Origin: Fragilaria radians
Taxonomy: Eukaryota > Bacillariophyta > Fragilariophyceae > Fragilariales > Fragilariaceae
DNA length: 64,000 nt
Reading direction: 5' to 3'
Assembly (NCBI GenBank): GCA_900642245.1
Contig: CAAAJI010000017.1
Location: 269,976-333,975, forward strand
Shown here: one piece after another, positions 1 to 9,804 of the stretch
Layout of the letters: every line of letters starts with the position of its first letter
Numbering within the stretch: position 1 is the first letter of the stretch
Notes under the pieces: generated by a model
What the model was told of the DNA's origin: nothing
Database searches by the model: none
Seen by the model: the letters and a program-made list of their open reading frames with translations, nothing else
Made by a program: the position numbers and the translations under genes

Positions 1-1
1 T

Positions 2-3000
2 ATTCATACGCGACATGAAGGTGCAACTCTTCATTTAATTCAGACAAACCATGATGGATCCTACCCAGCTATTACGCCTCTTATTTTGCCGGATGATATT
101 TCTTGTATCTTATCATTATGTCTTCAACCGGGCAAAGCGCCGCGATTATTCGTGGTCGCCTCTGAGGATCAGGATAACATACCAATGAAGCGGTTCTCTT
201 ACTTACTGTACTCAACGTCTAGATCTGGCTTGGATCCAACCCCATTAGTTCTGCCTATCAATTTCACCTTAGATGGTATTGCCGAAGGTGAACATAAACG
301 TGTATCCTCACTCAATGAGAAGGATATCCATCATATTGACACTTTATTTCTAAGACATATTTTTCGTCCCGTTTATCCTCGTGGAACAGGAATGATATCG
401 GGTCCTACTCGTGCTACTATGAAGGCTGCCATTGCTCAGCATATGAATCGAACGAAAAATGGCAACGGAAGCCTAGAATTGGAAACTCTCAAGGCCGTGC
501 ATCAATGGCGCTTATCGGAAGAACTATATTCCTCGAAAAGGCGAACTCCTTACAACTGTGATTTGACTCAAGATCCTAAAATTGATGAGGAGAACAGTCT
601 GGAAACAGATGACATCGTGGGACATCTTTGTCGCTGGCGTGCATTGCTTAACAGCATACATCAGCATGAAGCCAAACTTCGTGAGCCCCTCAATATCGCA
701 TGTCTTCCAGATGGTAAATTGATATTGATGCGAGTCGAAGTGCTGTCTTTTTTGCAAGAAGACGAACATAACACTGGTATGACAGAATTTGATCGCCTTG
801 ACGAACTCGCATTGCATTGTCTGCAAAAAGTTGAGAATGAAAAGCTAGACCGGTTGAACACCATCGAGGCAGGATTTTTGGAAATCGTAACATCCTGTTC
901 GCTCGTTCTGTACGACGAACCAGATTGTCGGATGCTGGCAAATGAAATGCAGAATTTGGGTCTATGGGCACAATCTGGATCATTTGTTACAGCCCAAGGT
1001 CTCTTAAAATCAATCACATCTGAAAAGATTAGAGAATATCTGGATACAGCACCTAAGGAAGTACTTTTCCCAGGGTTGAGTCAATTCCTCGTCCCAACTT
1101 CTTTGGCTCCTCAAGGTGAACTCGCTGATATTGATCTTCGAAAGGCTGCCGCTGGATTAGTTGTACGTGGGGTCGACGCAATGCGACGATTAATTATTGG
1201 ACGATGCCTTTTTCTGCTTGTACACTTCAAGGAAAACTCTGTAGTCCAAAATATGGCTCTGACAAAATACTTACATGTTATTGCCGTTCAGTGGTCTTGG
1301 AGTCAGCATGTGTCTGCTCTCAATATGCCTAGAAGTCCAATAGCAAATGAGATGCCTAGAAAAAGATTGAGCTTTAGACTAACTGACGAGAATCATTTTC
1401 GATCAAAAAGCAGCCAGAAATACAATGTCCTGGATCTTTTTCTTTCCCAAGTTTCAAGGGCATTACCATCAGAGCTTTCCCTACATGAACTGATTATGGT
1501 CTTGGCCAAAACCGTGTTAGAATCAGCATTTCGACGGCAACGTGATTCTGGTTCTCCATTTCAAAGGCTGCCGGAATTAGGTTGCCTTCCGGCTCCGTCG
1601 AACCTAGACATTCCCAGTGACTTTCCGCGACTAGCTTTGCGATTACTATCAGCAACAAGCTTGCTACCAAGTTCAACTTATGATGCTAAAATCGCAAGGA
1701 CAGAAGCTATTGCTGAATGTCTTCTCATTGAAGCAAACAACAATATGGATTTGTCAAGATTAATGCGAGATCGAGCAAGCTTGCTCCTAGATCCAACTGA
1801 GTTACAGGACGACTCTGAACCCTATGATATTGCGGCAGCGTACCAAGCGCTTGTAAGTTCTGCAAAGGGTCTTGCCCAATCAATAGAGATTGGTGAAGCA
1901 GATCATCAAATGATGCGAGAAATACAGCGAATATTGTATGGTTATGTTGATAACGAGATTCAGCAGGACATACGTAGACTTTGTGAAAAAACAACAATGC
2001 GTTTAGCGTTTTCACCGTATTTTTTGGCTGGAGGATTACCTAGAATGAATAATGAGCAAAACCAGTCTGTAATAGCGTTGATTCACGCATTGCTAAGAAT
2101 GTCGAACTTGCTCCATCGTTTGATGATTATCGAAAGACATACAGATTCATTGGGTCTGTTAAGTAAAGAAGACTTTTCACTCAATCTCGTTGACCAAACT
2201 GACCGTACAATTCGAGAAATAGAAGAAATTTTCCCAGAAACTATGTACAAGGAAATGTCTGAATATTTTGAATTGTGGTCACTTCTTTTTCGCCATGCAG
2301 TAGCAGCGTCTGATTGGACCACAGCCATCGATGCTTGTCTAAAGAATCCAAGTATTGAACTAAAAAAAAGAAACTTTGAACAGCTAGTGAATGGTATGGT
2401 GAATACCGGAGCCCTAGAAAAGCTTCTTCAATTCTGTATAAGCGTGAAGGACGTTGACTTATATGAGATTGCTGCTGATGTTCTTTCACAGAGCAATGAC
2501 ATTGCTAGATTCTACAGTAGGGGACTTTCAGTAGATTATTTGGGATGTTTGTATTCCCTTCACGCATTTAGTGGGGATTGGAAACGAGCAGCTCAGGCTA
2601 TGGAGTTGCGTTTCGGCGATGCAAAAGAACTTTTATCGTGTGATATCGAAAGTGTTGATACCACTCTTGCTGTTAGAGTCATTGCCCTCTCTTCGACGGC
2701 TGCATCCATAGTTATTCAACTCGTTCCTGATCTAGCAGATTCGTTTTTGGTGGCAGGAGAGTTTGGGCCATACCCATCAATTATGATCCTTGATGAAGAG
2801 CTAGATTTTTCGCAGAAATCAATTTTAAAAAAGCCTCGTGCGAGCACTAAACAGCTCTACAAGGATGACCGTCTGTCCAGATTTATGACAGCAATAGAGC
2901 TAAGAGCCCAAGCTTTGAGATCTATAGCATTCCAAACAATCACATTAGACGATGCTGCAAGAATGCTATCCACATCAGCATTATCAAGACCCAGTCTTTC

Positions 3001-3910
3001 TGATGATGTGAAGACGATTAATTGTTTGGCATCATCTGGTCATCTTGCACTTGCTTTTGTGATTGCAAAAGTGAGATCCATGTGCTACGCAGCGAAAAGA
3101 GGAGACGATGCCCCCCATGAGAATCACATACTTTACACGTTATACACGAATTTAGTTTGTGATCACCTTGTTGGAATTGCAATTAGTCAGAACAATAAAG
3201 GCAGCAATTACGACGGTGAAATGGAGACAGACAATTTCCCTCCAAACAGGACAACGCTTTCCCAGCTGCAGTTATCTCTTGATTACCTCTATTGGTGTAG
3301 TCCTACTTCTTATTCCTTTGTGTTTGAGCCGAGAGGATCTAGCGCACATATTTCCAAGGGTAACTGGAGCTCAACGGCAATGGAATTAATCCGTTTAATT
3401 GTTTTGAAGCACGACTCAGCAGGTTGTCCAATGGCCCTGCAAGTTGCATCAGCCTTTCTTCGTAAGAGCGATGCGCAACTACCTTTCTGGCTCGAGAGTC
3501 ATCTCCTGGGAGAACTGGAGCCGGGTCTCTTTGCTAAGACAGTAAATGGGACATCGAGTGCCAACGCACCTGCGCTTTGTACCCTTTATATGCAACATGG
3601 GCGATATGTTGATGCTTGTAATCTTGTAACTAGAGTATTGACTGGGAACGATTCGGATGGTAAGGCTCGAAAGGCTATGTCAGTGAATAGTATTCCTGAA
3701 AAAGGCAACGTTTTATTCGTGCCTTATTACAAGATTGATATCTTATGGAATCTTGTAGATCAAATCTTACGTCAAGGAGGCTTCGATGAAGCAATAATGT
3801 CTGAACTTCGCGTCTGTCGTATGAAGATGGAAGAAGCCCTTCGCATGCATTTCCGGTTAGTGAAGATTAGTGAAGAGGGCTTGCGGAGCGCTCGAGCTTT
3901 AGCAATCTAA
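2..3910 (+). CDS. Nup160/Nup120-like nucleoporin, C-terminal part (5' end outside window)
   Basis: The frame is open from base 2 to the stop at 3908-3910, with no in-frame ATG at the edge, so about 1300 C-terminal residues of a longer protein are present. The protein is almost entirely alpha-helical with no transmembrane segment. Weak but consistent resemblance to Nup160/Nup120, the large scaffold subunit of the Y-complex (Nup107-160) of the nuclear pore, rests on the segment around genomic 630-760 (WRALLNSIHQHE, then a PLNIAC.PDG..ILMR stretch), the long helical-repeat body, and the C-terminal IDILWNLVDQIL region. The 3' end lies 129 nt from the convergent stop of the thiamine gene. No intron is needed in the visible part. 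Another alpha-solenoid scaffold protein is the main alternative. The family call is inference from remembered family pattern. Confidence 0.6.
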   Translation: MHTRHEGATLHLIQTNHDGSYPAITPLILPDDISCILSLCLQPGKAPRLFVVASEDQDNIPMKRFSYLLYSTSRSGLDPTPLVLPINFTLDGIAEGEHKRVSSLNEKDIHHIDTLFLRHIFRPVYPRGTGMISGPTRATMKAAIAQHMNRTKNGNGSLELETLKAVHQWRLSEELYSSKRRTPYNCDLTQDPKIDEENSLETDDIVGHLCRWRALLNSIHQHEAKLREPLNIACLPDGKLILMRVEVLSFLQEDEHNTGMTEFDRLDELALHCLQKVENEKLDRLNTIEAGFLEIVTSCSLVLYDEPDCRMLANEMQNLGLWAQSGSFVTAQGLLKSITSEKIREYLDTAPKEVLFPGLSQFLVPTSLAPQGELADIDLRKAAAGLVVRGVDAMRRLIIGRCLFLLVHFKENSVVQNMALTKYLHVIAVQWSWSQHVSALNMPRSPIANEMPRKRLSFRLTDENHFRSKSSQKYNVLDLFLSQVSRALPSELSLHELIMVLAKTVLESAFRRQRDSGSPFQRLPELGCLPAPSNLDIPSDFPRLALRLLSATSLLPSSTYDAKIARTEAIAECLLIEANNNMDLSRLMRDRASLLLDPTELQDDSEPYDIAAAYQALVSSAKGLAQSIEIGEADHQMMREIQRILYGYVDNEIQQDIRRLCEKTTMRLAFSPYFLAGGLPRMNNEQNQSVIALIHALLRMSNLLHRLMIIERHTDSLGLLSKEDFSLNLVDQTDRTIREIEEIFPETMYKEMSEYFELWSLLFRHAVAASDWTTAIDACLKNPSIELKKRNFEQLVNGMVNTGALEKLLQFCISVKDVDLYEIAADVLSQSNDIARFYSRGLSVDYLGCLYSLHAFSGDWKRAAQAMELRFGDAKELLSCDIESVDTTLAVRVIALSSTAASIVIQLVPDLADSFLVAGEFGPYPSIMILDEELDFSQKSILKKPRASTKQLYKDDRLSRFMTAIELRAQALRSIAFQTITLDDAARMLSTSALSRPSLSDDVKTINCLASSGHLALAFVIAKVRSMCYAAKRGDDAPHENHILYTLYTNLVCDHLVGIAISQNNKGSNYDGEMETDNFPPNRTTLSQLQLSLDYLYWCSPTSYSFVFEPRGSSAHISKGNWSSTAMELIRLIVLKHDSAGCPMALQVASAFLRKSDAQLPFWLESHLLGELEPGLFAKTVNGTSSANAPALCTLYMQHGRYVDACNLVTRVLTGNDSDGKARKAMSVNSIPEKGNVLFVPYYKIDILWNLVDQILRQGGFDEAIMSELRVCRMKMEEALRMHFRLVKISEEGLRSARALAI

Positions 3911-4039
3911 CACATTCGACCAATAAGACTCTATTTCATTAGAAAGCAATCATTAATTATTTAGTTCTAGATAAATAATTGTTTATTCTTTCATAGCACT
4001 AAGCAAGCTAGCTACCATCTTTGTCGCCTTTTAACGATT

Positions 4040-5899
4040 CTATGCCATGGCGTCACACAAAGCTGATGTGGCTTCACCGATGTCAACTGCATTTGTAATA
4101 GCACCAATGATAGCTATGCAATCGGCCCCTGAATCTCTCACAAGTTTAGCTTCCCGAGTATCGTTAATTCCACCAATAACCACCAAGGGAATGTTTTCCG
4201 GGACAAGTTGTCTCCACTTTTGACAAATGGCCAACCCTTGGGGATTGAAGGCCACGTTTTTGCTCGAAGTCATAAAGATTGGTCCTACACTAATGTATGT
4301 AGGATTGACAGCCAGAGCTGCCGCCAATTCGGCGTACGAGTGAGTCGATACACCTAATGCAAGATGGCGTTCATGAAGCCGCCGTAATCCATCTTCTCGC
4401 TGACATCGTGCCAAATCTTCTTGTCCTAAATGAACTCCAAAGCAACCTGGTATCTCTAAAGCAACCTCCCAGTAATCGTTAATCCAAAGGCGAATGCCAG
4501 CTGAATCACACAAAACTTGACATTCTCTGACAACATTTCGTACTTCATCCAGGTCTGTAGTATCCTTGATGCGTAGCTGTATATCAGTGACATATTCAGA
4601 ATGCTGTATTAGGCGCTTTACCCAATAAACGCTATCTACAACAGGAAGGATCCGACCAAGGCTTGGTAATTGTGCAAGAGAAGAAGCAGAAGAGAAGGAA
4701 TTCATGCCTCGGAATGTTTGTATTCCGGATGAAAGCAAGGAAGGATCAGAGAGAATCCTTGGAAAGTGTTGCGATGTTGACGGAAATTGTGTGTGTACCA
4801 CTGGACCTGGACCTCTACCGAGCTGCATCCCCCTCTCGATTCCTGCCGACACATAGGCTTTTGCCAAGCAACACGCATCAATTGGATGTATTGCACTGTT
4901 TGCACCGTTGACTCGTAATGAAAAGAAATATTCTTTGCTTTCCCTTTCTTGTTTTTCTCGAGATGCGTGACCTAATGCAAGAGCCGAGGCGATTGCCGAA
5001 GACAAAGTACATCCTGTGCCATGAGTGTGCACTGTATCATATCGATCGGATCGAATCCAGACACCACCATCACATAAACGTGAAGGATCCGGAGACGGTA
5101 ATGATGACGCATAGTAATCTTGTGCGTATCCGAGTGTTGCGTTGACATCTGGCGAAATGTCTGTGTTATCGTCTCGTCGTTCCAATAGTGAGTGCCCTCC
5201 CTTGATCAAAACCGATTTAACCCCCATTGCGAGGATATCTTTCGCTCCTTGCTCGACATCTTCGGGTGATAATAGCTCCCGTCCCAACAGTGCTTCAGCC
5301 TCGTATTTGTTAGGAGTCACAATATCTACAAGCGGAAAGATATGCTCTATTATTGCTTCCTTCGCGTCGTCATCAATGAGTTTATGTCCTGAGGTTGAAA
5401 TCATGACAGGGTCTAACACGATCCATATTTTTTCTTTTTGTTTCTTGAAATTTTCTTGGGAATTATTTTTCTCCTCCAGACGAGATTGTGCCTCTTTTAG
5501 AAAACTTCCAATGGTTTCGGCCAGGCTCCGTGTCCCGATCATACCAATTTTGATTGCCCGAGGTGGCAAATCCTCCACAAGAGCATCCAATTGGGTTCGC
5601 AGAAATGAAGAAGGCGGAATATGCACAGCTTTGACGCCCTGCGAGTTTTGTGCAGTTAGACAAGTGATTGCCGAACAGCCATGTCCGCCAAATGAACGAA
5701 TGGTACTCAGATCTGCTTGTATACCAGCTCCACCTCCCGAATCCGAACCTGCAATTGTGTAGACAATTGGTGGAGGAAGTCCGATATCTCCTGGATAAAT
5801 TGATGACATGATGGAAGATGATACCCTATGAGCTAGGAGAATCGATTGAAACGAAAGAACCGACGCTGTTGAGAAGCTTAAAGAGATGAAGAATTTCAT
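4040..5899 (-). CDS. thiDE: Bifunctional HMP-P kinase / thiamine-phosphate synthase (ThiD-ThiE fusion), plastid-targeted
   Basis: 619 aa, single exon. Residues about 45-340 are a ThiD kinase: AGSDSGGGAGIQADL near the start and the GTGCTLSSAIASALALG anion-hole motif near the end. It phosphorylates hydroxymethylpyrimidine phosphate to the diphosphate. Residues about 415-615 are a ThiE TIM barrel (GVHLGQEDL, GVSTHS, YISVGPIFMTSSK, VIGGI), which joins HMP-PP to thiazole phosphate to give thiamine phosphate. The same fusion order occurs in plant TH1 and in algae. The N-terminus (MKFFISLSFSTASVLSFQS) reads as a signal peptide followed by a Phe-containing junction, so import into a complex plastid is inferred; this also fits the ATG at 5899 as start. 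The head-to-head neighbour is an MFS transporter 1.1 kb away. Family call is firm; targeting is inference. Confidence 0.95.
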   Translation of the reverse strand: MKFFISLSFSTASVLSFQSILLAHRVSSSIMSSIYPGDIGLPPPIVYTIAGSDSGGGAGIQADLSTIRSFGGHGCSAITCLTAQNSQGVKAVHIPPSSFLRTQLDALVEDLPPRAIKIGMIGTRSLAETIGSFLKEAQSRLEEKNNSQENFKKQKEKIWIVLDPVMISTSGHKLIDDDAKEAIIEHIFPLVDIVTPNKYEAEALLGRELLSPEDVEQGAKDILAMGVKSVLIKGGHSLLERRDDNTDISPDVNATLGYAQDYYASSLPSPDPSRLCDGGVWIRSDRYDTVHTHGTGCTLSSAIASALALGHASREKQERESKEYFFSLRVNGANSAIHPIDACCLAKAYVSAGIERGMQLGRGPGPVVHTQFPSTSQHFPRILSDPSLLSSGIQTFRGMNSFSSASSLAQLPSLGRILPVVDSVYWVKRLIQHSEYVTDIQLRIKDTTDLDEVRNVVRECQVLCDSAGIRLWINDYWEVALEIPGCFGVHLGQEDLARCQREDGLRRLHERHLALGVSTHSYAELAAALAVNPTYISVGPIFMTSSKNVAFNPQGLAICQKWRQLVPENIPLVVIGGINDTREAKLVRDSGADCIAIIGAITNAVDIGEATSALCDAMA

Positions 5900-6989
5900 C
5901 CGAAATAAATGAGCGATTGAAGGACCAAAAAGTGCAGTAGAGTAGAAGATTTACTTTTCGTACGGTAAAGGAATACTAAGCAATCATATTGCAGCATAAC
6001 ACTTTACTTTTACTTTGGTTCCAACCGTAAGGGAAATCAAGAAAATTGGAGGTCACAACTCGATCAAGGAACGAGAACTAATTCATTATTCAAAAAGGAC
6101 TTTCACTTGTATCAGCTAAATTTCAGCTTAGACTCGTGATCTTAAGTGCAAAAGTCACAAGGATACATAAAGAATGATCACAAGGATGCATACAGAATTG
6201 TAGGGCACATATGAAATAATAATTTTGATCAACACAGGAAACTACAGAAGCACCTGATTGTTGGAACCACATGATTATCGACACTGAGCACTTTACCTTG
6301 ATGTTGAAATGGATGCACGATCATAGCACAAAGTTGCCAAAAAAATTTGTGAAAAATCATATTAAAGAAAGGAATTATGTTCGACAAAAGCCCCTAAAAA
6401 TATACTAATGTAATAGGTTAAGAAATAAAATATCGACAAAGAATTGAAGGTATCCAAACTCCTAATTGCATAAGTTGCATTTCGAATAAAAGGTATACTG
6501 CGAAAGGGCAGTAACAATCACACGTATGTTTGTTCTCATTTTTAACTTGGTTTAAAACGAGTCAAGCAATACCAATAATTATCTGTGATAGAAAGGCATG
6601 TCTACGCATTACCAAGGGATTTTTACCCATTGAGCGAATGTTCTGCAACAATTCTCTTGTTCCCCTACGCGTCATCATATATGTGTCATAGCGGAATAGA
6701 TTAAGGTCTTTCGACATGTATTATTTGAATTAATCAAAGCAGTTTCTGTGGAGTGGGTTATGCCTGAAAGTCTATTTGCTCAGCCATGCTAGAATAGCCT
6801 TCTCACTCTAATTGACTTTGATTTCTAATGGTGATCTTCTTCTGCATTATTTAGCATCGCAAAAATGTAAAACCAATATACATCCATAAAATTGGGACAC
6901 AAAAGCAAACTCATGACTTTTTCTCCTTTAGAGCTGAAGTTAAGGAACAACCAAAATTTATTCGTCACATCTTGTAACGTGTCCAAGCA
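5900..6989. other. Intergenic, between divergent thiDE and MFS genes
   Basis: About 1.1 kb of AT-rich DNA separating two divergently transcribed genes, so both promoters must lie here. No convincing ORF, RNA gene or repeat was seen. Confidence 0.6.
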
Positions 6990-8308
6990 ATGACTGAGTT
7001 GCCTCGAGACAAAAGCCACAGTGAAGTAGTTCTATGGGTAACATACATCAACATTGTTCTCTATGCTCTTTGCTATCAGTTGCAGCGACCTGTAGAACCT
7101 TTTCTAGTCAAATCACTGACAGAAAATCATGAAGATCCAAACTACGTGTCAGAAAAGTATGCTCAGTTACAGGCGTTCTTTTCTGCTGTTCAAACGATAG
7201 GAAGCCCACTTGTAGGTATATTACTGGATCGCGTAGGAGTTAGGAGAGCAAGTTGCGTTGTCTTTCTAGCGTCGGCTTTATCATACGCCATATTAGCTTC
7301 CGCAACAAGCATGGATCTTTTGTTTTGGTCCAAAGTTCCGACAGCTCTCCAGCATGCGTTCTTAGTGGCACAAGCAGCAGCTGCAATATCTACCGGATCT
7401 GATGCCGCAGCTCGCGCTCAAGCCTTGGGAAGAATGACGACGGCATACACCATCGGCGGAACGATTGGGCCAGCGTTGGGAGGATGGCTTGTTAACACAA
7501 TGGGGGATTTGTATTCAGGGGCCAAACTGGCGGTAGTTGGATCATTAATTTCTGTTGTCTTATCAATAGTATATCTTCCTGATGAGAGCAACCCTCTTTC
7601 TTCCGATTCATCTCCCATCCCTAAAAAGCAACATCGCACTTTCATGCAAGAGATGCAAAACTCATAGATATTGCAATCCGTCCCAATTTATGGCCTTTAC
7701 TTCTTGTCAAAGTTATCGGTGGCTTTGCTGCAGCTATGTACTCCACGGCCTTACCTCTGGTCTTAACTCAAAACCTAAATTTTGACCCTTCAGAATTGGG
7801 ACTCACTATGTCCACTTCGATGTTTGCTGTCGCTGCGTTTGGAGCCTTCGCGATGGCACCCTTGACACACATGTTAGGTCTTCCTGGGATGGGTCAGAGT
7901 GGTCTTGTATTTCGCGCCGGACTTGCTCAAGTCTTCGCTGTGATTGTAACTTCACAGTCACTTCACGGCAAACACGAGCAGATATTGATTTGGGTAGTGA
8001 TCGTTTCGATAGCACATTCCCTAGCATCACACGTTTTGGCTACAGCCCTAACTACACAGACCACGGGTGCGGTGGAAAAATCTGAGCAAGGCGCACTCTT
8101 GGGTTTGGAACATGGATTGTTTTCACTAGCTCGTGTGGGCGCACCACCTACAGCTTCTTATCTAATGACCAAGATGCAAGGTTTTTGGTCAGTTGCCTTT
8201 AGTTGTGGAACTATAGATTTAGGTCTTGTTGGGCTTTTAATATCAACAGCATCACAACAGCAATTAGTGTCCATTCCGACAAGAGTAGACTTAGAGCATT
8301 CAGATTGA
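6990..8308 (+). CDS. Major facilitator superfamily transporter with an internal one-base frame break
   Basis: Two ORFs in different frames encode one MFS protein of about 440 aa. Residues 1-205 (from ATG 6990) give the first six helices, with the loop 2-3 signature GILLDRVGVRR and the TM5 run GGTIGPALGGW. The second half resumes at about 7640 with DAKLIDIAIRPNLWPLLLVK leading into TM7-12 and stops at 8308. The first frame stops at 7665-7667, and the second frame is blocked upstream by TAA at 7623-7625, so the switch lies between them, in or near an A5 run at 7624-7628. One extra A there would make the frame continuous. I found no GT-AG intron of the right length that spares the helices. It is either an assembly error or a recent inactivation. 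The substrate is unknown; SLC22A18/TetA-like drug/H+ antiporters are the nearest general match. Confidence 0.75.
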
Positions 8309-8432
8309 ATGAATATAACGTTGAAACGTTTATGGATAGACATTCTAAATTCCTAAGAGGAGAACTTTATAGTTTTTAATCGAAGATAGTCAAGAATACA
8401 AATTTACAGGTATAGGAAAGACTATACTACGA

Positions 8433-8503
8433 ATTCTTCAGATGTATAGAGGGTATGAAAAGATCTGAAGAATGATCTTGTAGCTTTTGGAAGCGAAAGC
8501 TTC
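8433..8503. terminator. Hairpins between convergent 3' ends (candidate bidirectional 3'-end element)
   Basis: Between the stop of the MFS gene (8308) and the stop of the opposing Mpv17 gene (8578) there is an 11-bp perfect inverted repeat, ATTCTTCAGAT (8433-8443) and ATCTGAAGAAT (8463-8473), with a 19-nt loop. A short GAAGC-GAAA-GCTTC hairpin with a GNRA tetraloop follows at 8490-8503. Both would form in either transcript. A role in 3'-end formation is inference. Confidence 0.35.
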
Positions 8504-8577
8504 AAATGATTCCAGTTAATCTACTACGTTTCTTCTTTCGATGTGGGACATGGTCTAACACATGTATACCTTTCTAA

Positions 8578-9189
8578 TCAGTAATTAACGATAGGAGACG
8601 ATGATCCATGCGAAATGACTTTACTTGCCCGCTTTTCGTAGTCGTTCGATCGGAGACTGATATATGTTTGCCATGAAGCCTCCATCATTGCCGTAGTTGT
8701 TGGACGAATCATGGGTGGTATCACCGAAAATGCTAGCAGGTTGTATGGAAGCCAAACTTTAACATCATTCAAGGTTACCTTTGGTATTTCTTTTACCACA
8801 TGCTTCACGACGGCTTGGGTGTCTTGACCTACCAAAAGTCCTCGGCAAGTCATGCTTATGGTATTTACCGTGATACCTACGGTAGCAATTTCAATAAGTG
8901 ACTTTGTGAAGAGAGTTTGTAGATTCTTCGCATGGAATCTCGAGTCAAGGATATTGTAGGCGATGGGGTATACAAATCCACCAAAGACAAAGCCCAAAAT
9001 TGCTGCTGAGACAACCCGACGGATGTGAAATGGCTTTGCTGTTTCGTCTGTTCTTTCGAGGCGCTGTGCTCCCACGTCGGAAAGGGCGCAAAGCGTTCCT
9101 CCAGTTACGCCATTGAAGAGAATTGGATTTCTTTGGATGAAAGATCTTGCTGTTGCGAATAACGGAGCGGCAACATCTCTTCCGAACAT
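8578..9189 (-). CDS. Mpv17/PMP22 family membrane protein
   Basis: 203 aa from the ATG at 9189. The frame stays open up to 9210 only through a TTG; the in-frame TGA at 9211-9213 shows that 9189 is the first usable ATG. Four hydrophobic segments fit the family. The C-terminal half carries the recognisable core: DVKVWLPYN (family pattern D-x-K-x-W-P/L-x-x-x), then VIPPMIRP and SWQTYISL (pattern W-x-x-Y-L-S). Mpv17-type proteins sit in the inner mitochondrial or peroxisomal membrane and are thought to act as channels; which organelle applies here cannot be read from the sequence. Length matches the family (about 180-210 aa). No intron. Confidence 0.85.
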   Translation of the reverse strand: MFGRDVAAPLFATARSFIQRNPILFNGVTGGTLCALSDVGAQRLERTDETAKPFHIRRVVSAAILGFVFGGFVYPIAYNILDSRFHAKNLQTLFTKSLIEIATVGITVNTISMTCRGLLVGQDTQAVVKHVVKEIPKVTLNDVKVWLPYNLLAFSVIPPMIRPTTTAMMEASWQTYISLRSNDYEKRASKVISHGSSSPIVNY

Positions 9190-9240
9190 ACTATAGTTTT
9201 GTGATGCCAATCAGGTGTCAAACTGGGCGTCTTGTCCGTC

Positions 9241-9257
9241 CTGTGACGACGTCACAG
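9241..9257. promoter_or_regulatory. CRE/bZIP-like palindrome upstream of the Mpv17 gene
   Basis: CTGTGACG-A-CGTCACAG is a perfect inverted repeat with 8-bp arms and a one-base centre, about 50 nt upstream of the Mpv17 ATG. It contains TGACG and ACGTCA half-sites. Further TGACG/ACGTCA copies lie close by at about 9262 and 9333. TGACGT-type elements bind bZIP factors, and in diatoms such elements mediate CO2/cAMP responses. The remaining divergent intergenic DNA (to 9804) is AT-rich with no other feature seen. Confidence 0.45.
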
Positions 9258-9804
9258 AAGTATGACGATTTAAAAATTTTGGATATGCATGGCGAGTCCC
9301 AATTAACGATAAAAAACAGTGTTCGAACCGAGATACGTCATTTCGTATGCAAAAAGGGTATTTTTCTCTCAATAACAACTCAGTCATCCTTTCGCTGCTC
9401 AGGAGAGGCAAAGGCCAAATAGTTAACATTGCTGCACTGACAATGATGGAGATCCTCAATAAAAAGATTGAAATCTAAAGTCATTTTTGCTTAGCAATCC
9501 GCACCTTCTAAATAACAGGCATAATCTGGTGTCATAAAATAGGTTAAGATTTCAGTGTGGCTTAAGCAATCTTGATTTGAATCTAAAGAATGAAAAACAC
9601 ATTTCAAAAATGGAAACATTATGTGATATTGGTCATAACATTATCACATCAACCATTCATTCCAGACTAACTTGCTTGAGTTCTGGATATATTTTTCCAC
9701 CTAAAGGAGTTCTAGTATTAACCCAGAATTTGTTCTGCTAATTTTGTATTCGTGTCAATACGTTTTATCACTCATGACACTTTGCACATTCTATATAGAT
9801 ATAG

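Noticed and set aside
5142..5762. 206-codon + strand ORF inside thiDE
   Set aside because: Antisense shadow of a strongly conserved coding region.
7557..7651. An intron in the MFS gene instead of a frameshift
   Set aside because: The only GT-AG pair of suitable length I found would delete part of a transmembrane helix.
9211..9459. 82-codon minus-strand ORF directly upstream of the Mpv17 gene
   Set aside because: It ends at the TGA just before the Mpv17 frame, has no features and overlaps the CRE-like palindrome; most likely leader/promoter sequence.
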